Shown: in pieces, positions 37,040-45,944 of the stretch
How the letters are laid out: each line of letters starts with the position of its first letter
Numbering within the stretch: the first letter of the stretch is position 1
Assembly (NCBI RefSeq): GCF_020329435.1
Contig: NZ_JAGKJK010000008.1
Coordinates: 186,001 to 250,000 of the forward strand
DNA length: 64,000 bases
Direction: 5' to 3'
Origin: Bradyrhizobium hereditatis
Lineage (GTDB): Bacteria > Pseudomonadota > Alphaproteobacteria > Rhizobiales > Xanthobacteraceae
The notes under the pieces: model-generated
Told to the model about the DNA's origin: nothing
The model's input: only the letters and a program-made list of their open reading frames with translations
Databases searched by the model: none
Translations under genes and position numbers: made by a program

Positions 37040-37498
37040 ATGAGTAGGGCGTTCGTCAAAGATACCGAGGACGTCGAAGGTCTGCCTGACCGGCCAATCT
37101 CCGATCTTCCGAACGACGTGACGGCTGAAGGTCTCCGCCGGATTGAGCAGGCATTGGCCGCGGCCGAAGCGGCCCAGGCTGCGGCGCAATCCGCTGGCGA
37201 TCGCGCAGCGCTGGCCAGCGCTCGCCGTGACTTCCGCTATTGGAATGCTCGCCGCGCCACGGCAAGGGTGGCGCCTGAGCCATCAGACAATTCCGTCGTG
37301 CGTTTCGGCCACACCGTCACCATCGTGCGCGAGGACGATCGGCGGCAGACCTTCCGAATCGTCGGCGAAGACGAGGCCGAGCCCGCGCAAGGGACGATCT
37401 CGCACGGATCGCCGCTGGCGCGGGCACTGTTCGGCAAGGGTGTTGGCGATGTCGTCGTCATCGCGGGCGGCGGAGCGGAGATCGTCGAAATCCGGTGA
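37040..37498 (+). CDS. GreA/GreB-family transcript elongation factor-like protein
   Basis: This 152-residue protein has a helical N-terminal region (about 28-75, Ala/Arg/Glu-rich and probably a coiled coil) and a C-terminal Gre-type FKBP-like domain: VRFGHTVTIVRED, QTFRIVGEDEAEPAQGTISHGSPLARALFGKGVGD. True GreA rescues backtracked polymerase with an acidic coiled-coil tip; the coil here is short and arginine-rich, so it may be a Gre-domain protein with another role, like Rnk or Gfh1. ATG 37040 is the only workable start. It is a single gene after the ribosomal block. Confidence 0.8.
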   Translation: MSRAFVKDTEDVEGLPDRPISDLPNDVTAEGLRRIEQALAAAEAAQAAAQSAGDRAALASARRDFRYWNARRATARVAPEPSDNSVVRFGHTVTIVREDDRRQTFRIVGEDEAEPAQGTISHGSPLARALFGKGVGDVVVIAGGGAEIVEIR

Positions 37499-37525
37499 TA
37501 CGTAACACCGTCTGCGAGGGGCAGG

Positions 37526-37825
37526 ATGTCAGCCTATGTTATTTCCGAGGTCGACGACGTGCGCGATCCGGCAGGGTTCGAGGTCTATCGCAGCCTCGCC
37601 GCGAAGACGATCGCGCATTATGGCGGCCGCTATTTGATCCGTGGCGGCGCCGCAAACTTGATCGAAGGCGGCCCGCCGCCGAAAACCTTCATTGTCGTGG
37701 AGTTTCCGACGATGGAGCGCTTACGCGAATGGTACGCCTCGCCGGAATACGCCGAGGCACTGAAGGTGTGGCAGGCTGCGTTCGATCGGCGGCTGATCTT
37801 CGTTGAGGGCGTCCCGCCGGCGTGA
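37526..37825 (+). CDS. DUF1330 family protein
   Basis: The 99-residue protein matches the DUF1330 ferredoxin-like fold: YVISEVDDVRDPAGFEVYRS, GGRYLIRGG, VVEFPTMERLREWYASPEY and VEGVPPA. The biochemical role of the family is not established. The start ATG 37526 follows GGGGCAGG. It lies 27 bases after the Gre-like gene, so the two may be co-transcribed. Confidence 0.9.
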   Translation: MSAYVISEVDDVRDPAGFEVYRSLAAKTIAHYGGRYLIRGGAANLIEGGPPPKTFIVVEFPTMERLREWYASPEYAEALKVWQAAFDRRLIFVEGVPPA

Positions 37826-37991
37826 GCGAAATGCGGCTTGAACTTGCCGTGCAATGCCGCGCTGCGAGCGCGCGCATCAAGGCGATATCGTTGTGCATTT
37901 AACGTGTTGCAATGCCGAATTCCGTCGGAACAACAGGTTGAAAAATCTGTTTTCTCGAAAGCCGCGCTGATGCGGTTTGAGGAGGAACTAG

Positions 37992-38336
37992 ATGAAGAAG
38001 CTGTTCATACTTGCGGCGGCAGCATCGCTGGTTGCGACGATGGCCAACGCTCAAACTGTGACCACTGAGACCACGACCGGTGCTGCGGGCGCTACGATTC
38101 GGATCGAGCCGGAATACCGCACCCGGATTAAGAGCTATGTGACCGAGCACAAGGTCCGCCCGGTGGAAACACGTGAACGGATCGTGGTTGGTGCCAAGGT
38201 GCCTGCCGATGTGGAGCTCGCGCCGGTGCCTTCGGATTGGGGCCCGACGGTCACGAAGTATCGCTACGTCTATTCGAACGACCGCGTGATGCTGGTCGAT
38301 CCTGCTACCCGCACCGTGGTGCATGAAATCGACTGA
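37992..38336 (+). CDS. Secreted DUF1236-type protein
   Basis: The 114-residue protein has a signal peptide (MKKLFILAAAASLVATMANA, cleaved before QT) and a mature domain with EPEYRTRIKSYVTEH, VVGAKVPADVELAPVPSDWG, YRYVYSNDRVMLVDPATR, typical of DUF1236 proteins in Bradyrhizobium. They are periplasmic and of unknown function. AGGAGG lies at the right distance from ATG 37992. The gene ends at a terminator shared with the opposing gene. Confidence 0.88.
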   Translation: MKKLFILAAAASLVATMANAQTVTTETTTGAAGATIRIEPEYRTRIKSYVTEHKVRPVETRERIVVGAKVPADVELAPVPSDWGPTVTKYRYVYSNDRVMLVDPATRTVVHEID

Positions 38337-38353
38337 CGCGATATCCAGGCGTT

Positions 38354-38388
38354 AAAAAGGGCCGCCATTTCGAGCGGCCCTTTTTTCG
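38354..38388. terminator. Bidirectional terminator
   Basis: GGGCCGC at 38359-38365 pairs with GCGGCCC at 38374-38380. A5 precedes and T6 follows the stem, so it can stop both the DUF1236 gene and the convergent gene at 38394. Confidence 0.9.
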
Positions 38389-38393
38389 TTGTA

Positions 38394-38768
38394 CTACCAA
38401 TGACGCCAGTAGTGACGATGGTAAAACCGCGGACCATAGAACCGCGGGCCGCCATAGTAAGCGTACGCCGGACGATATACGCGGCGAACATAGGGCCCGC
38501 CGTAATATCCGCCATAGTAGGCTGGCGCATAAGCGTATCCGCCGTAGTAGGGGCCGTACGCCGGATAATAGCCTCCATAATATCCGTAAGGCCCGTAGGC
38601 GTAAGCGCTGGAAGCGATGCCGCCGATCACGGCGCCTGCGATCAGCCCGCCAGCCACGGCCGGGAAAAATCCGCCGCCGCGCCAGTGCGCTTCCGCCGGC
38701 GACGGTGCGGTTACCGCCGTCAAGCCCAGGACCGCAGCTGCGGCCAAAGCCAAAGGTGCCTTCCTCAT
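38394..38768 (-). CDS. Secreted Gly/Tyr-rich low-complexity protein
   Basis: The 124-residue protein has an N-terminal signal peptide (MRKAPLALAAAAVLGLTAVT..., cleavage likely after PAEA), a short glycine-rich hydrophobic segment (VAGGLIAGAVIGGIASS) and then repeated Tyr-Gly-Pro units (GYYGGYYPAYGPYYGGYAYA). The tail is rich in His, Arg and Trp. Such proteins occur in rhizobial envelopes; the role is unknown. AGGAG precedes the ATG at 38768. Codon use is skewed by the repeats. Confidence 0.85.
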   Translation of the reverse strand: MRKAPLALAAAAVLGLTAVTAPSPAEAHWRGGGFFPAVAGGLIAGAVIGGIASSAYAYGPYGYYGGYYPAYGPYYGGYAYAPAYYGGYYGGPYVRRVYRPAYAYYGGPRFYGPRFYHRHYWRHW

Positions 38769-39009
38769 GGATCACTCCTTTCCGTAACTTGACACTCGAT
38801 AAACACGTTCGGGTGAAGTTCGTTGCTTGAGGCGCTGATCGCCAAGAGAGTTCACCCGCAAATTTAACTTTCATGAATAAGTATTCAGGGCGGATGTACG
38901 CGCCGCCGCCCTGAGAGGATCGCCAATTTCCTCCCGGTTTGGAACTCAATGCTGCGTGAACTTTTGTTCTGTGGCCGAGGCGAAGCGGCAGCGTCGAACG
39001 ACGAGCGCG

Positions 39010-40503
39010 TCAGTCGAAGTCGAGAAAACCCGGCCGTGAGGAAATCGGCGGCTGACGGCGGAGCCAGGCGAGATCGGGGACAGGACGGGCCGTCTCCGGA
39101 TTGGCGCCAAGCAGCGCCTCGATCTCGCGGGCCACCGACAGCGTCACGACATCGCCGCCGCGCGGGCCAATGATCTGGATGCCGAACGGCAGTCCGGCGC
39201 CATCGCGGCCGGCTGGGATCGCCACTGCCGGATGCCCGGCATTGGTTACGGCATAGGCCAGCGCCAGCCAGTGGAAATAGGTTTTCGTAGCTACGCCGTC
39301 GATCATGGCGGGGTAGAGCTCCGACCACGGCCGCGGGCTGATCGTGACTGCGGGGGCAATGACAAAATCGTGCGCGCCGAAGAATTGCTGCCAGCTCCGA
39401 TAGAGCGCGGTCTGCAGCGAGAGCGCGCGTGCGACATCAAGGGCGGAATATCGAAGGCCCTCGGCGACGTTGTCGCGAATATTGGGACCGACCTTGTCAG
39501 GATATTTCTCGACGAGTTCGCGGTGACGGCCGAGGAACGCGACGGCGCGCAAAATCCGGAACACTTCGTCGGCGTGGCTGCAGTCGGGATGAGCCCATTC
39601 GAGGCTGCGGAAGACCGAACCGAATGTCGCGAGCTTCTTCCTGAACGTCTCGGCGATAGCGCGCTCCGTCGGCGCAAATCCGAAATCGGTTGTCGCCGCG
39701 ATGCGCAAGGTGGCGAGATCGACCGCAGGCGGATTGCGATAATCGCTACTCACCGGCGTTCCGCCGGCGTGGAGAATTGTCGACAGCGGATCGCGCGCGT
39801 CGCGATCCAGCATGCAGGACAGCATCAGGCAGGCATCCGATACGGTTCTTGCCATCGGCCCAAGCTGCGAGATCTGCAGCCACGCCATGTTGCGGCTGTT
39901 GCTTGCGATCAGCCCGGGGGAGGGCCGGAAGCCGACGACACCGCAGAACGCGGCGGGGTTCCTGACCGAGCCGCCGGTGTCCGAGCCGGTCGCCAGCGGC
40001 ACCATGCCGGTGGCGAGCGCCACCGCCGATCCACCGGACGAGCCGGCGGCGGAGCGTTCGGGATCGAACGGGTTGCCGGTGGCGCCATGAAGCGCGTTGC
40101 GGGTGTTGCCGCCCGCGCCCCATTCGGGGACGTTGGTCTTGCCGATGACGATGGCGCCGGCGCGCTTGAGCATCGCGACGATCGCTTCATCTTCGGCTGC
40201 AACATTGTCCGCAAACAGCACGCTGCCGAAACTCGTCGGCAGCCCCTTGGCGTCGATCAGGTCCTTGACGGCGAGCGGCAGCCCGTGCAGCGGTCCGAGA
40301 TCGTCGCCGCGCATCATGGCGGACTCGCTCTCCCGCGCCGCCCCACGCGCCGCATCGAACGAGCGCGCGATGATCGCATTGACGGCGGGATCGATCTCCT
40401 CGATACGCCCAATACAACTGTCCATGAGTTCGACCGGCGAAAGCTTGCGCTCGCCGATCAGCGCCCGGGCGGTCACCGCGGGCAGATCGCACGGCTCGCT
40501 CAT
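39010..40503 (-). CDS. Amidase (amidase signature family)
   Basis: The 497-residue amidase-signature hydrolase has the family triad visible: Lys80 in LAVKDL, Ser155 in AAGSSGGSA and nucleophile Ser179 in GSDTGGSVRNPAAFCG. Length and order fit the family, which hydrolyses amides such as aryl or indole acetamides; the substrate here is not known. It lies 7 bases after the upstream Bug-family binding protein gene on the same strand, so the pair is probably one transcript. No signal peptide is seen, so it is cytoplasmic. Confidence 0.93.
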   Translation of the reverse strand: MSEPCDLPAVTARALIGERKLSPVELMDSCIGRIEEIDPAVNAIIARSFDAARGAARESESAMMRGDDLGPLHGLPLAVKDLIDAKGLPTSFGSVLFADNVAAEDEAIVAMLKRAGAIVIGKTNVPEWGAGGNTRNALHGATGNPFDPERSAAGSSGGSAVALATGMVPLATGSDTGGSVRNPAAFCGVVGFRPSPGLIASNSRNMAWLQISQLGPMARTVSDACLMLSCMLDRDARDPLSTILHAGGTPVSSDYRNPPAVDLATLRIAATTDFGFAPTERAIAETFRKKLATFGSVFRSLEWAHPDCSHADEVFRILRAVAFLGRHRELVEKYPDKVGPNIRDNVAEGLRYSALDVARALSLQTALYRSWQQFFGAHDFVIAPAVTISPRPWSELYPAMIDGVATKTYFHWLALAYAVTNAGHPAVAIPAGRDGAGLPFGIQIIGPRGGDVVTLSVAREIEALLGANPETARPVPDLAWLRRQPPISSRPGFLDFD

Positions 40504-40510
40504 ATCCGGA

Positions 40511-41488
40511 TTACTCTTCCTTGATCCCGCCTTTGCGGGCCAGTTCCTTCATCTCGGCGGTTTCCTTGGCGATGAAACCCGGCCAGTCGGAATAGCGTTT
40601 GAAGGCGGGTTCATATCCGACCTTCTGGAAACGCTCGATCACCGAAGGGCTCGCGATGGCCTGTTCGAGCGCCGAGGCCAGCCGATCGCGAATCGCCGGT
40701 GGAATTCCCTTCGGCGCGACCACGGTGCCCCATGAGACAAAATCGATATTGGGATAGCCGAGCTCGGCGAGCGTCGGAACATCGGGAAGAAGCGATGAGC
40801 GTTTGGCGGAGAACACCGCGAGCGGGCGAACCGCGCCGGATTCAAGCAGAGGCCTGATCGCGATCACGGTGTCGACGTGATACTCGATATGCTTGCCCAT
40901 CAAATCGTTCATCGCCGGCGCGCTGCCCTTGTAGGGCAGGTGCACCATCTTGATGCCGGCACTCGATTTGAAGAGCTCGCCGGCAAAATGCGAAGTGGTC
41001 GCCACGCCGTAGGAGGCCAGCGACAGCTTGTCGGGATTCGCCTTGGCCGCGGCGACCAGCGCCGCGACGTCCTTGATCGGGTTGTCGCGGTGGGTCACCA
41101 GCACCATGGCGAGGGTGCCGGTCTGGGCGATCGGCTCGAAATCCTTCGCGCTGTCATACGGCACGTTCTCCCTCACCGCATGCTGCAGGGTGAAGGTTGA
41201 ATTCGAACTGGAGAGCAGGGTATAGCCGTCGGGTGCCGCGTTGGCAGCCTCCTTGGCGGCGATCGTGGTGCCGCCGCCGGGGCGATTGAGCACGATCACG
41301 GGCTTGCCGAGGCGCTGCTCGAGCTCGCCCGCGATGATGCGCCCGACGACATCGGAGGCTCCACCCGGAGGGAAGGGCACGATCAGTTGCAGTGGCTTTT
41401 CGGGATAGTTGACTTGCGCCGACGCGATCGACGGACAAGCCGCCAAACAGGCCGACGCGATCGCGCCCACCAAACATTTGCGTAACAT
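40511..41488 (-). CDS. Bug-family (TctC-type) periplasmic solute-binding protein
   Basis: The 325-residue protein has a signal peptide (MLRKCLVGAIASACLAACPSI...ASA) and the Bug family core: NYPEKPLQLIVPFPPGGASDVVGR, VLNRPGGGTTIAAKEAANAAPDGYTLL, and HFAGELFKSSAGIKMVHLPYKG. Bug proteins bind carboxylates or related small molecules for tripartite transporters, but many, as here, have no membrane components next to them. Its stop is 7 bases before the amidase start. The pair suggests uptake of an amide substrate (inference). Confidence 0.93.
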   Translation of the reverse strand: MLRKCLVGAIASACLAACPSIASAQVNYPEKPLQLIVPFPPGGASDVVGRIIAGELEQRLGKPVIVLNRPGGGTTIAAKEAANAAPDGYTLLSSSNSTFTLQHAVRENVPYDSAKDFEPIAQTGTLAMVLVTHRDNPIKDVAALVAAAKANPDKLSLASYGVATTSHFAGELFKSSAGIKMVHLPYKGSAPAMNDLMGKHIEYHVDTVIAIRPLLESGAVRPLAVFSAKRSSLLPDVPTLAELGYPNIDFVSWGTVVAPKGIPPAIRDRLASALEQAIASPSVIERFQKVGYEPAFKRYSDWPGFIAKETAEMKELARKGGIKEE

Positions 41489-41616
41489 GTCGAAAAGGCC
41501 TCCTGTCTTTCCGTAACCCCCGGCAGTTCGCGCCGGGGTTCTCGGCGACAGCCATCCCGGATCGATCGGGCAGGGTCCCTTGAATCGACCCTCTGATCAA
41601 GCCTGTTGTTGGATCG

Positions 41617-42630
41617 TTACCACCCCTCCAGCACGATCTTGCCGCGCGATTTGCCGCTTTCCAAAAGCGCATGCGCCCGTTTCAGGTTGGCGGCGTTGAT
41701 GGTGCCGAAGGTCTGGTCGAGCGTGGTGCGCAGCACGCCCTTGTCGATGAGGTCGGAGACATCGTTCAAGAGGTGATGCTGGGCGATCATGTCGGGCGTC
41801 TGGAACGAGGAGCGCGTGAACATCGATTCCCAGTGCACTGAGATTGCCTTGCCCTTGAACACGCTCATGGTGAATTCCGGCGGATCGTCGATCAGTCCGA
41901 ACTTGCCCTGCGGCGCCATGAACTCGGCGATCGCCTTGTAGTGCTGGTCGGTGAAAGTGAGACTCGCGACCAGACCGACCGGCGGCACTTTCAGCTTCTC
42001 GATCTGCTCCTTCATCGGCTTGGAATGGTCGATCACGGCATGCGCGCCGAGATCGAGGCACCATTTCTGCGATTCGGGACGCGTGGCAGTGGCGACCACC
42101 GTCAAGCCCGTGAGGCGGCGCGCGAGCTGGATCAGGATTGAGCCGACGCCGCCGGCGCCGCCGACAATCAGCAGCGTGCGTGGATCGAAGCTTTTGCCCG
42201 CCACCGCGCCGAGCCGGTCGAACAACAATTCCCAGGCGGTGATTGAGGTCAGCGGTAGCGCGGCGGCCTGCGCGAACGACAGCGATTTCGGTTTCCTGCC
42301 GACGATCCGCTCGTCGACCAGGTGAAACTCCGCGTTGGTGCCCTGGCGCAAAATCGAGCCCGCGTAAAACACCTCGTCACCGGGCTTGAACAACGTGACG
42401 TCGGGGCCAACAGCATCGACGATACCGGCGGCGTCATAGCCGAGAATTTTGGTCTCGCCCTCAGGCGGGGCGGCGCGCTTGCGGACCTTGTAATCGACCG
42501 GGTTGGCGGAGATCGCCTTGACGGCGACGCAGATGTCGCGGCCGGTCGGTTCCGGCTTGGCGGCCTCGAAATCGATCAGCGCATTGGCGTCCTCGATGGG
42601 GAGCGATTTTCGGTATCCGACGGCTTTCAT
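41617..42630 (-). CDS. Medium-chain zinc-type alcohol dehydrogenase / quinone oxidoreductase
   Basis: This 337-residue MDR-superfamily reductase has an N-terminal GroES-like domain (MKAVGYRKSLPIEDANALID, ISANPVDYKVRKRA, GYDAAGIVDAVGPDV) and an NADP-binding GGAGGVGSILIQLA near residue 155. It lacks the catalytic zinc cysteine pattern, as in quinone reductase-like members. The GGAGG site is close to the ATG. It is divergent from an HxlR-type regulator gene 126 bases away, a common quinone- or electrophile-responsive pair. Confidence 0.92.
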   Translation of the reverse strand: MKAVGYRKSLPIEDANALIDFEAAKPEPTGRDICVAVKAISANPVDYKVRKRAAPPEGETKILGYDAAGIVDAVGPDVTLFKPGDEVFYAGSILRQGTNAEFHLVDERIVGRKPKSLSFAQAAALPLTSITAWELLFDRLGAVAGKSFDPRTLLIVGGAGGVGSILIQLARRLTGLTVVATATRPESQKWCLDLGAHAVIDHSKPMKEQIEKLKVPPVGLVASLTFTDQHYKAIAEFMAPQGKFGLIDDPPEFTMSVFKGKAISVHWESMFTRSSFQTPDMIAQHHLLNDVSDLIDKGVLRTTLDQTFGTINAANLKRAHALLESGKSRGKIVLEGW

Positions 42631-42756
42631 GGGCGAGCCTCCTTGTTAGAAGAGTTGGTTTCCTACCTGTCGCGCTGGCATCCACTTGGCAAGTACTGTA
42701 AATTCGGGGAACTAGTCCCTGCTTGGATACTATTGGGAAAACTCCGGGAAAATCTC

Positions 42757-43134
42757 ATGAAACGGCGAAATTTCGCTCGGCGGCCGGGCTGCGCGGTGGA
42801 AGCCACGCTCGACCTGATCGACGGCAAATGGAAGGGCGTGATCCTGTTTCATCTTTTGGCCGGCACCCAGCGCTTCGGGGAGTTGCGGCGGCGGATGCCC
42901 GGGATTACCCAGCGCATGCTGACAAAACAGCTCAGGGCACTCGAGGAGGACAAGCTCGTGATCCGCAAGGTCTATGCCGAGGTGCCGCCGCGCGTCGAAT
43001 ACACGCTGTCGGAGATCGGTGAGAGCCTTAGGCCTGTGATCGAGACGCTCAGGGTGTGGGGCGAGGGTCATCAGGAACGACTATCCTGTGGGCCTGCATC
43101 CGACGGCGTCAAAGAGCCCGAACGCGCGGCGTAG
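42757..43134 (+). CDS. HxlR-family transcriptional regulator
   Basis: The 125-residue winged-helix protein is of the HxlR type (RRPGCAVEATLDLIDGKWKG, LAGTQRFGELRRRMPGITQR, MLTKQLRALEEDKLVIRKVY, PRVEYTLSEIGESL). Cys12 lies at the place where QorR and YodB/HypR carry redox-sensing cysteines. The start ATG 42757 was chosen over longer frames because it fits the family. The divergent oxidoreductase is its likely target (inference). Confidence 0.92.
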   Translation: MKRRNFARRPGCAVEATLDLIDGKWKGVILFHLLAGTQRFGELRRRMPGITQRMLTKQLRALEEDKLVIRKVYAEVPPRVEYTLSEIGESLRPVIETLRVWGEGHQERLSCGPASDGVKEPERAA

Positions 43135-43215
43135 CTGCCGTATGGTGTACCGCTTTATCTTCTCTCGTTGCCGCCCCGCAGCTATATGTGTGGCGCTGAA
43201 TTCCGGGATTTCGAA

Positions 43216-44610
43216 ATGAGTTTGATCCGTTCCGTCACCCTGCTGCTGGTTTCAGTCGTCGTTGCAACGCCAGCGCTGGCGCAGGACCGCCGCGTACCAT
43301 CCTCAACCGCTGAACTCAGGCTGTCCTACGCGCCGATCGTGCAGCATGCGCAGCCGGCGGTCGTGAACGTCTATGCTGCGAAGACGGTCCAGAACCGCAA
43401 TCCGCTGCTGGACGATCCGATCTTCCGCCGCTTCTTCGGCGTGCCCGGCATGCAGCCCGAGCAGATGCAGCGCTCGCTCGGCTCCGGCGTGATGGTCGAC
43501 CCAATGGGGCTCGTGGTCACCAACAACCACGTCATCGAGGGCGCCGACCAGGTCAAGATCTCGCTCGCCGACAAGCGCGAGTTCGAGGCCGAGATCGTGC
43601 TCAAGGACAGCCGCACGGATCTCGCCGTGCTGCGCGTCAAAGACGGCAAGGAGAAATTCGCCACCCTCGATTTCGCAAATTCCGATGAGCTCATGGTCGG
43701 CGACGTCGTGCTCGCGATCGGCAATCCCTTCGGCGTCGGCCAGACCGTGACGCATGGCATCGTCTCGGCACTGGCGCGCACCAAAGTCGGCATCACCGAC
43801 TACCAGTTCTTCATCCAGACCGACGCGGCGATCAATCCTGGCAATTCCGGCGGCGCACTGGTCGACATGACCGGCAAGCTGGTCGGCATCAACACCGCGA
43901 TCTTCTCGCGCTCCGGCGGCTCGCAGGGCATCGGCTTTGCGATCCCGGCCAACATGGTGCGGGTCGTCGTGGCGTCCGCCAAGAGCGGCGGCAAGGCGGT
44001 CAAGCGGCCGTGGCTCGGCGCAAAGCTGCAGGCGGTGACGCCTGAAATCGCCGAGACACTGGGGCTGAAGCTGCCGAACGGCGCTCTGGTCGCCAATGTC
44101 TCACCGAACAGTCCGGCCGCACGCGCCGGCCTCAAGCCGTCCGACCTGATCGTCGCGGTCGAAGGCCAGACCATCGACGATCCCAACGCGTTCGATTATC
44201 GCTTCGCCACGCGGCAGCTCGGCGGCGCGGCGCAGATCGACGTGCAGCGCGCCGGCAAGATCGTCAAGGTCACGGTGCCGCTGGAGACCGCGCCCGACAC
44301 CAACCGCGAGGAAATCGTGCTCACCGGGCGCTCGCCGTTCCAGGGCGCCAAGGTTGCCAATATCTCGCCGGCGATCGCCGACGAATTGCATCTGGATTCC
44401 CAGAGCGAGGGCGTCGTGGTGATCGATCTCGCTGACGGCGGCACCGCGGCCAGCGTCGGTTTCCAGAAAGGCGATATCATCCTGGCGGTCAACAACCAGA
44501 AGATCAGCAAGACCAGCGACCTCGACAAGGCCTCCAGGGCCGGCTCTCGGCTCTGGCGCATCGTCGTGGTGCGCGGCGGCCAGCAGATCAACGTGACATT
44601 GGGCGGATGA
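43216..44610 (+). CDS. Periplasmic serine protease of the DegP/HtrA family
   Basis: The 464-residue protein has a signal peptide (MSLIRSVTLLLVSVVVATPALA), a trypsin-like domain with the triad His105 (TNNHVIEG), Asp135 (SRTDLAVLRV) and Ser211 (NPGNSGGALVD), and two PDZ domains (about 255-345 and 365-460). It degrades or refolds envelope proteins. The ATG 43216 was chosen because it starts the signal peptide; an in-frame start at 43168 is upstream. The stop overlaps the rarA start by 4 bases. Confidence 0.95.
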   Translation: MSLIRSVTLLLVSVVVATPALAQDRRVPSSTAELRLSYAPIVQHAQPAVVNVYAAKTVQNRNPLLDDPIFRRFFGVPGMQPEQMQRSLGSGVMVDPMGLVVTNNHVIEGADQVKISLADKREFEAEIVLKDSRTDLAVLRVKDGKEKFATLDFANSDELMVGDVVLAIGNPFGVGQTVTHGIVSALARTKVGITDYQFFIQTDAAINPGNSGGALVDMTGKLVGINTAIFSRSGGSQGIGFAIPANMVRVVVASAKSGGKAVKRPWLGAKLQAVTPEIAETLGLKLPNGALVANVSPNSPAARAGLKPSDLIVAVEGQTIDDPNAFDYRFATRQLGGAAQIDVQRAGKIVKVTVPLETAPDTNREEIVLTGRSPFQGAKVANISPAIADELHLDSQSEGVVVIDLADGGTAASVGFQKGDIILAVNNQKISKTSDLDKASRAGSRLWRIVVVRGGQQINVTLGG

Positions 44611-45944
44611 GCCCGAAGAAACCCAGCGAAGCGCCTAACCTCTTTGCTGCGGCAGGGATGGAAGAGGATGCGCCGCGTCCGCTGCCCGACCGGCTGCGCC
44701 CGCGCTCGCTCGCCGAGGTCGTCGGACAGGATCACATCCTCGGTCCCGACGGCGCGCTGACGCGCATGCTGGAAACGCGCACGCTGGGCTCGCTGGTGTT
44801 CTGGGGACCGCCGGGCACCGGCAAGACGACGGTGGCGCGGCTTCTGGCCGACGCCACCGAGCTGCATTTTGAGCAGATCTCCGCGGTGTTTTCCGGCGTC
44901 GCCGACCTGAAGAAGGCGTTCGACGCGGCGCGCGGGCGACGCGAGATAGGCAAGGGCACGCTGCTCTTCGTCGACGAGGTGCACAGATTCAACCGCGCGC
45001 AGCAGGATTCATTCCTGCCCGTGATGGAAGACGGCACCGTGGTGCTGGTCGGCGCCACCACCGAAAATCCGTCATTCGAGCTCAACGCGGCGCTTCTGTC
45101 GCGCGCGCGGGTTTTGGTATTTCATTCGCTCGACGCCGCCGCGATCGAGAAGCTCTTTGTGCATGCCGAGAAGGTCGAGGGCCGAAAGCTGCCGCTCGAT
45201 GCCGAGGCGCGCGCCGTGCTGGTGCGCATGGCTGACGGGGATGGCCGCGCCGCGCTGACTTTGGCCGAAGAGGTCTGGCGTGCCGCGCGCAAGGATGAAA
45301 TCTTCAATGCCGCGCAATTGCAGGAAATCCTGCAGCGCCGCGCACCGATCTACGACAAATCCGCCGACGGCCATTACAACCTGATCTCGGCGCTGCATAA
45401 ATCGGTGCGCGGTTCCGATCCCGATGCGGCGCTGTACTATCTCGCGCGCATGCTGGATGCCGGCGAGGACCCGCTGTTCCTGGCGCGGCGCGTGGTGCGC
45501 ATGGCGGTCGAGGACATCGGTCTTGCCGATCCGCAGGCGCTGGTGATCTGCAATGCCGCCAAGGATGCGTACGACTTTCTCGGCCATCCCGAAGGCGAGC
45601 TCGCGATCGCGCAGGCCGTGATCTATCTCGCCACCGCGCCGAAATCGAACGCCGCCTACAAGGCCTTTGGCGCTGCGATGCGCACGGCGAAAGAGGGTGG
45701 GTCGCTGCTGCCGCCGAAGCACATTCTGAACTCGCCGACCAGGCTGATGAAATCGGAAGGCTATGGCGCGGGCTACGAATATAATCACGACGCGCCGGAC
45801 GCCTTCTCCGGGCAGGACTACTTTCCGGAAGCCCTGGGGCGGCAGACTTTTTATGATCCGCCGGACCGCGGCTTCGAGCGTGAAATTCGCAAGCGGCTGG
45901 AATATTGGGCGAAGCTACGACGTGAACGGGACAAGCGCGAATGA
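44607..45944 (+). CDS. rarA: Replication-associated recombination protein RarA (MgsA)
   Basis: The 445-residue AAA+ ATPase of the RarA/WRNIP1 family has a Walker A GPPGTGKT at 67-74, Walker B LLFVDEVHRFN, sensor 1 GATTENPSFELN, and the C-terminal tetramerisation region with LLPPKHILNSPTRLMKSEGYG. It acts at stalled forks in the cytoplasm. It overlaps degP and the next gene by ATGA at both ends, so the three genes are translationally coupled. Confidence 0.96.
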   Translation: MSPKKPSEAPNLFAAAGMEEDAPRPLPDRLRPRSLAEVVGQDHILGPDGALTRMLETRTLGSLVFWGPPGTGKTTVARLLADATELHFEQISAVFSGVADLKKAFDAARGRREIGKGTLLFVDEVHRFNRAQQDSFLPVMEDGTVVLVGATTENPSFELNAALLSRARVLVFHSLDAAAIEKLFVHAEKVEGRKLPLDAEARAVLVRMADGDGRAALTLAEEVWRAARKDEIFNAAQLQEILQRRAPIYDKSADGHYNLISALHKSVRGSDPDAALYYLARMLDAGEDPLFLARRVVRMAVEDIGLADPQALVICNAAKDAYDFLGHPEGELAIAQAVIYLATAPKSNAAYKAFGAAMRTAKEGGSLLPPKHILNSPTRLMKSEGYGAGYEYNHDAPDAFSGQDYFPEALGRQTFYDPPDRGFEREIRKRLEYWAKLRRERDKRE

